DNA from: CALAMD01 sp035301345 | GTDB taxonomy: Bacteria > Bacillota > Bacilli > Bacillales > Amphibacillaceae | Direction: 5' to 3' | DNA: 18,598 nt | Assembly (NCBI GenBank): GCA_035301345.1 | Contig: DATGUM010000022.1 | Location: forward strand, 1 to 18,598 | Shown here: piece after piece, positions 14,129-18,598 of the stretch | Layout of the letters: each line of letters starts with the position of its first letter | Numbering within the stretch: the stretch's first letter is position 1 | Notes under the pieces: generated by a model | What the model was told of the DNA's origin: nothing | The model's input: the letters and a program-made list of their open reading frames with translations, nothing else | Database searches by the model: none | Position numbers and translations under genes: made by a program

Positions 14129-17065
14129 ATGTCTATTACAATTAATGGCAATAGTTATAGTATAGATGGAGCGCATAGAATCATCGACGTTATTAACGCG
14201 AATGAACTGCCCCATCCGCAAATTTGCCATTTGCCAGAAGTTGACCCAATTGAAACGTGTGATACGTGTATCGTTGAAGTTGACGGACAACTAATGCGTG
14301 CTTGTTCTACTGAAGTACGTCCTGGCATGAACATCTCGTTATCTTCTGAACGAGCACAAGAAGCACAAACTGAAGCAATGGATAGAATTTTAGAAAACCA
14401 CCTGCTTTATTGTACTGTTTGTGACAACAACAATGGGGACTGTAAATTACATAACACAGTCAAGCTAATGGGTATTGAAGAACAAAAGTATCCTTATACA
14501 CCGAAAGTACCTGAATCAGAAGTTGATATGTCTCACCCATTCTATCGCTATGACCCTAACCAGTGTATCGCTTGTGGTCAGTGTGTGGAAGTTTGTCAGA
14601 GCCTTCAAGTAAACGAAACGCTCTCAATTGACTGGGAAGCAGATCGCCCAATGGTTCTATGGGACGACGGTTTAAAAATTAACGACTCTTCGTGTGTTTC
14701 ATGTGGACACTGTATTACAGTATGTCCGACAAACGCATTAATGGAAAAGTCAATGCTCGGTGAAGCTGGCTTCATGACTGGCATGGACGAAGAAGTTTTA
14801 TCGCCAATGATTGAACTCGTTAAAGACGTTGAACCTGGATATAGTGGAATTATGGCTGTATCTGATATTGAAGCGTCAATGCGTGAAGAAGTCATTGAAA
14901 AAACAAAAACAGTTTGTACATTCTGTGGTGTTGGATGTTCATATGAAGTGTGGACGAAAGACCGTAAAATCCTTAAAATTCAACCATCATCTGACTCACC
15001 TGTTAACCAGATTTCAACGTGTGTTAAAGGTAAGTTTGGTTGGGACTTCGTTAATAGTGATGAACGCTTAACGAACCCACTTATTCGTAAAGGTGATCGT
15101 TTCGTTGAAGCATCTTGGGATGAAGCACTTGACCTCGTGGCAGAAAACTTCAAGAAGTTTATGGGCGACGATCAAAAAGATGCGATCGGAGTTATTTCTT
15201 CTTCGAAAATTACGAACGAAGAAAACTACGTTATTCAAAAGCTTGCACGCCAAGTGTTTGAAACGAACAACGTTGATAACTGTTCACGTTACTGTCAATC
15301 ACCTGCTACCGACGGATTATTCCGTACAGTAGGAATGGGTGGAGACGCAGGAACGATTAAAGATATTGCAGAAGCTGGATTAGTTATTATTGTAGGAGCT
15401 AACCCTGCTGAAGGTCACCCTGTTTTAGCTACACGTGTTAAACGTGCACAGAAGATTCACGGACAAAAGCTTGTCGTTTCAGACTTACGTCGTAACGAAA
15501 TGGCTGAACGTTCAGATGTGTTTATTAGCCCTCAACAAGGAACAGACCAAGTATGGTTAATGGCTGTTACTAAATACATGATTGATCAAGGTTGGCATGA
15601 CGAAGCATTTATTCAGGAAAACGTTAACCACTTTGAAGAGTACAAAGAAGTCCTCGAGAAGTACACGTTAGAATATGCTGAGAAGATGACAAACATTGAG
15701 AAAGAAACATTAATTGAAATCGCTGAATTGATTCGCGATGCAGATGGAACATGTATCTTATGGGGTATGGGTATTACTCAGAACACTGGTGGTTCAGAAT
15801 CGTCAGCTGCTATTTCAAACTTATTATTAGCAACTGGAAACTACCGTCGCCCAGGCGCTGGTGCATATCCATTACGTGGTCACAACAACGTACAAGGTGC
15901 TTGTGACATGGGAACACTTCCTGGTTGGTTACCTGGATACCAGCATATTACTGATGACGAAGCACGTGAAAAATTTGCAGAAGCTTACGGTGTTCATATT
16001 GATGGTGAAGCAGGAATGGATAATATCCAAATGCTAGAAGCTATTGATAAAAACATTCTAAAAGCAATGTATGTCGTCGGAGAAGATATGGCATTAGTTG
16101 ACTCAAACGCTAACTACGTACATGATATGTTATCGAAACTTGAATTCTTAGTCGTTCAAGATATTTTCTTCTCACGTACAGCACAGTATGCAGACGTTAT
16201 TTTACCAGCAGTTGCATCACTTGAGAAAGACGGAACATTTACGAACACAGAAAGACGTGTTCAACGCTTATACAAAGCATTACCTGAGTTAGGAAATACA
16301 AAAGCTGACTGGGTAATTATTCAAGAAGTAGCTAACCGTCTCGGACAAGACTGGAACTATAGTCATCCGTCAGATATCTTTGACGAAATGGCAAGTTTAT
16401 CGCCATTATTCAGTCAAGCAAACTACGACGTGTTAGAAGGATACGGAAGCTTCTTATGGGGTAGCTTAGATGGAGAAAGTACACCACTTCTTTATGAAGA
16501 TGGCTTTAACTTCCCAGATAAAAAAGCTCGCTTCTCATTAAATGACTGGATTGAACCAGTTGAGTATCCTGAAGAATACGACTTACACATTAACAACGGT
16601 CGTTTACTTGAGCACTTCCACGAAGGTAACATGACGAACAAATCTGATGGTATCCAAGAAAAAGTACCTGAGATTTACGTTGAAGTATCACCTGCTCTTG
16701 CAGAAGAACGTGGTATGAAGTCAGGTTCTCTCGTAAGATTAGAGTCACCACATGGTGTCCTAAGATTACCGGCTCTCGTAACAGATCGCGTGAAGAAAAA
16801 CGAATTATTCTTGCCGATGAACTCGGTTGAAAAAGAATCAGCAATTAACTTCGTTACTGGTCCAGCAACAGATACACGAACAAATACACCAGCTTATAAG
16901 CAAACTATGGTTAAACTGGACGTATTAGAAGTTGAGGGTGAAAACCCATTACCGGAAACAAACCACCGAAACAAACAACGATTCCCACAAGATGGAGTTG
17001 AAGTGGAACGTAAGTGGTCTAGAGAAGGATACATTCACTTAACAGATTATATAGAGGGAAGGTGA
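14129..17065 (+). CDS. fdhF: Formate dehydrogenase catalytic subunit (molybdopterin, multi-cluster)
   Basis: This 978-aa cytoplasmic enzyme oxidises formate to CO2. Order of parts: [2Fe-2S] domain (C33, C44, C47, C59); His-Cys cluster (H91, C95, C98, C105); two [4Fe-4S] ferredoxin motifs (C146/149/152/156 and C189/192/195/199); the cluster before the molybdenum domain (C263, C266, C270, C298); bis-molybdopterin catalytic domain; and a C-terminal pterin-binding barrel (about 850-945). Active-site Cys389 (SRYCQSP) replaces the Sec of E. coli FdhH, and Arg583 fits the catalytic Arg333. Unusually, the residue after Cys389 is Gln instead of His, and RGHNN has His where RGQNN is usual. ATG has AGGAGG upstream. 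A DUF1641 gene follows after 7 nt, as in B. subtilis yjgC-yjgD and yrhE-yrhD, where the pair has been described as a formate:menaquinone complex. Confidence 0.93.
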   Translation: MSITINGNSYSIDGAHRIIDVINANELPHPQICHLPEVDPIETCDTCIVEVDGQLMRACSTEVRPGMNISLSSERAQEAQTEAMDRILENHLLYCTVCDNNNGDCKLHNTVKLMGIEEQKYPYTPKVPESEVDMSHPFYRYDPNQCIACGQCVEVCQSLQVNETLSIDWEADRPMVLWDDGLKINDSSCVSCGHCITVCPTNALMEKSMLGEAGFMTGMDEEVLSPMIELVKDVEPGYSGIMAVSDIEASMREEVIEKTKTVCTFCGVGCSYEVWTKDRKILKIQPSSDSPVNQISTCVKGKFGWDFVNSDERLTNPLIRKGDRFVEASWDEALDLVAENFKKFMGDDQKDAIGVISSSKITNEENYVIQKLARQVFETNNVDNCSRYCQSPATDGLFRTVGMGGDAGTIKDIAEAGLVIIVGANPAEGHPVLATRVKRAQKIHGQKLVVSDLRRNEMAERSDVFISPQQGTDQVWLMAVTKYMIDQGWHDEAFIQENVNHFEEYKEVLEKYTLEYAEKMTNIEKETLIEIAELIRDADGTCILWGMGITQNTGGSESSAAISNLLLATGNYRRPGAGAYPLRGHNNVQGACDMGTLPGWLPGYQHITDDEAREKFAEAYGVHIDGEAGMDNIQMLEAIDKNILKAMYVVGEDMALVDSNANYVHDMLSKLEFLVVQDIFFSRTAQYADVILPAVASLEKDGTFTNTERRVQRLYKALPELGNTKADWVIIQEVANRLGQDWNYSHPSDIFDEMASLSPLFSQANYDVLEGYGSFLWGSLDGESTPLLYEDGFNFPDKKARFSLNDWIEPVEYPEEYDLHINNGRLLEHFHEGNMTNKSDGIQEKVPEIYVEVSPALAEERGMKSGSLVRLESPHGVLRLPALVTDRVKKNELFLPMNSVEKESAINFVTGPATDTRTNTPAYKQTMVKLDVLEVEGENPLPETNHRNKQRFPQDGVEVERKWSREGYIHLTDYIEGR

Positions 17066-17072
17066 TTTAATC

Positions 17073-17555
17073 ATGGCAGCACCTATAACGAATATTCATC
17101 GAACTGAAAAGTCGGCTGAACAAATTCAAGAAGAAAGACTTGAAAGCTTACAAACTTCAATCGCTGAACATGAGGAAGCCCTTCAACGCATGCTAGATAT
17201 TACTGGAGAATTAGAGAGTATCGGAGCAATCAAAGCATTACAGGCAATGCTCGATGCAAAGGTTGAAGTTTCAAAGATTGCAGTTGAACAAGCGAATCGT
17301 GAACCGATCAAAAACTTGATCAACCATGCTATTAATGCTTCCGCATCTATGGCTTCGATTGATCCAGGTGTCACAGAAAGATTGTCAAACAGTGTTAAAG
17401 CAGGCATTGAATCAGCCGAACTTGAGATGATTCAAGATAACAAAGTCGGATTATTTGATCTGATGAAAGCTATTAACGATCCAGATGTAAATCGCGCCAT
17501 GCGATTCGGTTTATCATTCTTAAAAGGAATGGGTAAAGAACTCGGTGAAGATTAA
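17073..17555 (+). CDS. DUF1641 subunit of the formate dehydrogenase complex
   Basis: This 160-aa, largely helical protein is of the DUF1641 family. After a charged N-terminal helix (about 12-42) there is a helical middle part and the family's end motif DPDVNRAMRFGLSFLKGMGK (136-155). There is no signal peptide or clear membrane span. The start ATG lies 7 nt after the fdhF stop, and its GGAAGGTGA ribosome site overlaps that stop, so production is coupled one to one. In B. subtilis the equivalent proteins (YjgD, YrhD) partner the catalytic subunit and have been proposed to link it to menaquinone. The partnership is strongly supported by context; the quinone role is taken from that work. Confidence 0.88.
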   Translation: MAAPITNIHRTEKSAEQIQEERLESLQTSIAEHEEALQRMLDITGELESIGAIKALQAMLDAKVEVSKIAVEQANREPIKNLINHAINASASMASIDPGVTERLSNSVKAGIESAELEMIQDNKVGLFDLMKAINDPDVNRAMRFGLSFLKGMGKELGED

Positions 17556-17568
17556 TTGACTCACCTAC

Positions 17569-17608
17569 AAAACGGTGTTGATGAGTAGTCGTCAACACCG
17601 TTTTTTTT
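17569..17608 (+). terminator. Intrinsic terminator of the formate dehydrogenase operon
   Basis: AAAACGGTGTTGA (17569-17581) pairs perfectly with TCAACACCGTTTT (17592-17604), and the T run continues for eight bases (17601-17608). It starts 13 nt after the DUF1641 stop. Confidence 0.93.
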
Positions 17609-17629
17609 AGGATATTTAATAACAGAAAT

Positions 17630-17707
17630 CCATAGAGTAGAGTTATAAACTGAACTTTTCTAATTATTTAAGGAAGATAAACTATAAGCATTCTCTACTT
17701 CCTATGG
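17630..17707. repeat. Long inverted repeat, 78 nt, of unknown nature
   Basis: CCATAGAGTAGAG (17630-17642) pairs with CTCTACTTCCTATGG (17693-17707), 13 bp with a two-base bulge. Inside, TTATA pairs with TATAA. It lies between the formate dehydrogenase terminator and the end of the tctA-like gene. It could be a terminator for the minus-strand gene, a small RNA, or a miniature mobile element. Confidence 0.45.
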
Positions 17708-17801
17708 TTACAAATCCGTACCTCTGTATATTTAAGCATCCTATATCTAATCGACATCACTTGACACAAAGCCTCCTTATTACACTCCTCATGAAACTTT
17801 T

Positions 17802-18598
17802 TCAACTAGCAATTTTGTTTTCGCTTTTTTTCAATTTTATATCTTGATATAGTGAATATATAACAGATAACACAGTTATTATGATAATTATTAAAGATAT
17901 CGGTCTCGTCAAGAAAGTTAGAAGACTTGAGTTCAATTCTAATGATCGAAATAAGTTGTGCTCAAAGTTTTGTCCTAAAATCACACCTAATACGAGTGGA
18001 CTTATAGGTACTTCCGCTTTAACTAACAAATACCCAATTATTCCGAATACAAATAACGACCATATGTCAAATATATTTCTATTTAATGTAAACGATCCCA
18101 CCACACAAAGCATAATAACAATTGGAACTAAAGAACTTACAGGAATTGACGCTATCTTAGAAAAGATTCGTATTAAAAATAACATACTCGAAAGCATTAC
18201 AATTGCAGCAATTATTAAACTAACATAAATTCCACCGACTAAAACAGAGTCATTTTGAAATAACATTGGACCCGGTGTAATTCCATGAAGAATTAATACT
18301 CCCATCATAATTGCCATCGCCATATCACCAGGAATCCCTAATGTAAGAGTAGGAATTAATGACCCACCTGCCGTAGCATTATTTGATGATTCGGAGGCTA
18401 CTATACCTGCTGGGATACCTGTTCCAAACTTCTCTGGTTCCTTCGATCCCTTGCGAGCTTGATCATAACTAACAAAGTTAGAAACGTCTCCCCCAGCACC
18501 AGGTAAAATACCTACAAATACACCTATTAGACTCGAACGAATAACGTTCCACTTTTGTTGCCACATGTCTTTTAAAATTAATAAGTATGGGATATCTA
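17802..18598 (-). CDS. TctA-family tripartite tricarboxylate transporter permease, C-terminal part
   Basis: The reading frame is open through the right edge, so the 5' part of the gene is outside the window; about 265 residues of the roughly 500 usual for the family are present. The family motif GILPGAGGDVSNFVSYDQARKG-like region and the following EKFGTGIPAGIVASESSNNA are the conserved TctA signature, and at least four hydrophobic membrane segments follow. TctA works with TctB and a periplasmic or lipid-anchored binding protein to import citrate or other carboxylates using an ion gradient. The internal ATG 18564-18566 is not the start, since in-frame coding (DIPYLLILKD) precedes it. The segment looks more AT-rich than the neighbouring fdh operon. 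The substrate is unknown. Confidence 0.88.
   Translation of the reverse strand, partial: DIPYLLILKDMWQQKWNVIRSSLIGVFVGILPGAGGDVSNFVSYDQARKGSKEPEKFGTGIPAGIVASESSNNATAGGSLIPTLTLGIPGDMAMAIMMGVLILHGITPGPMLFQNDSVLVGGIYVSLIIAAIVMLSSMLFLIRIFSKIASIPVSSLVPIVIMLCVVGSFTLNRNIFDIWSLFVFGIIGYLLVKAEVPISPLVLGVILGQNFEHNLFRSLELNSSLLTFLTRPISLIIIIITVLSVIYSLYQDIKLKKSENKIAS

Noticed and set aside
17881..18228. A 115-codon plus-strand frame within the TctA-like gene
   Set aside because: It is antisense to a conserved membrane protein and has no ribosome site or protein-like pattern.
18564..18566. ATG as the true start of the TctA-like protein
   Set aside because: Coding sequence continues upstream in frame to the window edge, and the family is about twice as long, so this is an internal Met.

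Overview
The window looks like chromosomal DNA of a low-GC, halotolerant or osmotolerant Firmicute, most likely Bacillaceae. The reasons are AGGAGG-type ribosome binding sites, sigma-A promoters, frequent TTG/GTG starts, Lys/Asn-rich AT-biased coding, very acidic lipoproteins, and a Bacillus-type choline-to-glycine-betaine system (gbsA, gbsB, gbsR). The genus cannot be fixed from the sequence alone.

Layout. (1) 5-4743, minus strand: an Opp/Dpp-type peptide ABC transporter operon in the order ATPase, ATPase, lipoprotein, permease. The second permease would lie beyond the left edge. A sigma-A promoter and a cre-like (CcpA) site precede it. (2) 5051-10778: the osmoprotectant region. On the minus strand lie a HAD phosphatase, a possible 45-aa small ORF, the choline-sensing repressor gbsR, and an orphan betaine-type substrate-binding lipoprotein. 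Divergently, on the plus strand, lie gbsA and gbsB, which convert choline to glycine betaine. The 554-bp space between them carries two matching promoter/operator modules, one facing each way. I infer that GbsR controls both arms and therefore itself. (3) 10797-12067: a bidirectional terminator, a YlmA-like ABC ATPase and a seven-iron ferredoxin, both minus strand. (4) 12224-13430: a strong promoter, then an approximately 200-nt highly structured RNA that resembles HEARO (the omega RNA of IscB) but has no IscB gene, then a terminator-like hairpin and cvfB. (5) 13539-17555: a DUF2294 gene divergent from a formate dehydrogenase operon (fdhF plus a DUF1641 subunit). The fdhF leader contains a terminator-like structure. 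(6) 17802-18598: the 3' part of a TctA-family transporter permease, running off the right edge.

The most notable items are the orphan HEARO/omega-RNA-like element lodged in the cvfB leader, the mirrored GbsR-type operators linking a HAD phosphatase to choline oxidation, and a formate dehydrogenase whose residue next to the active-site Cys is Gln instead of His while a nearby conserved Gln is His. No tRNA, rRNA, CRISPR array or transposase gene was seen.
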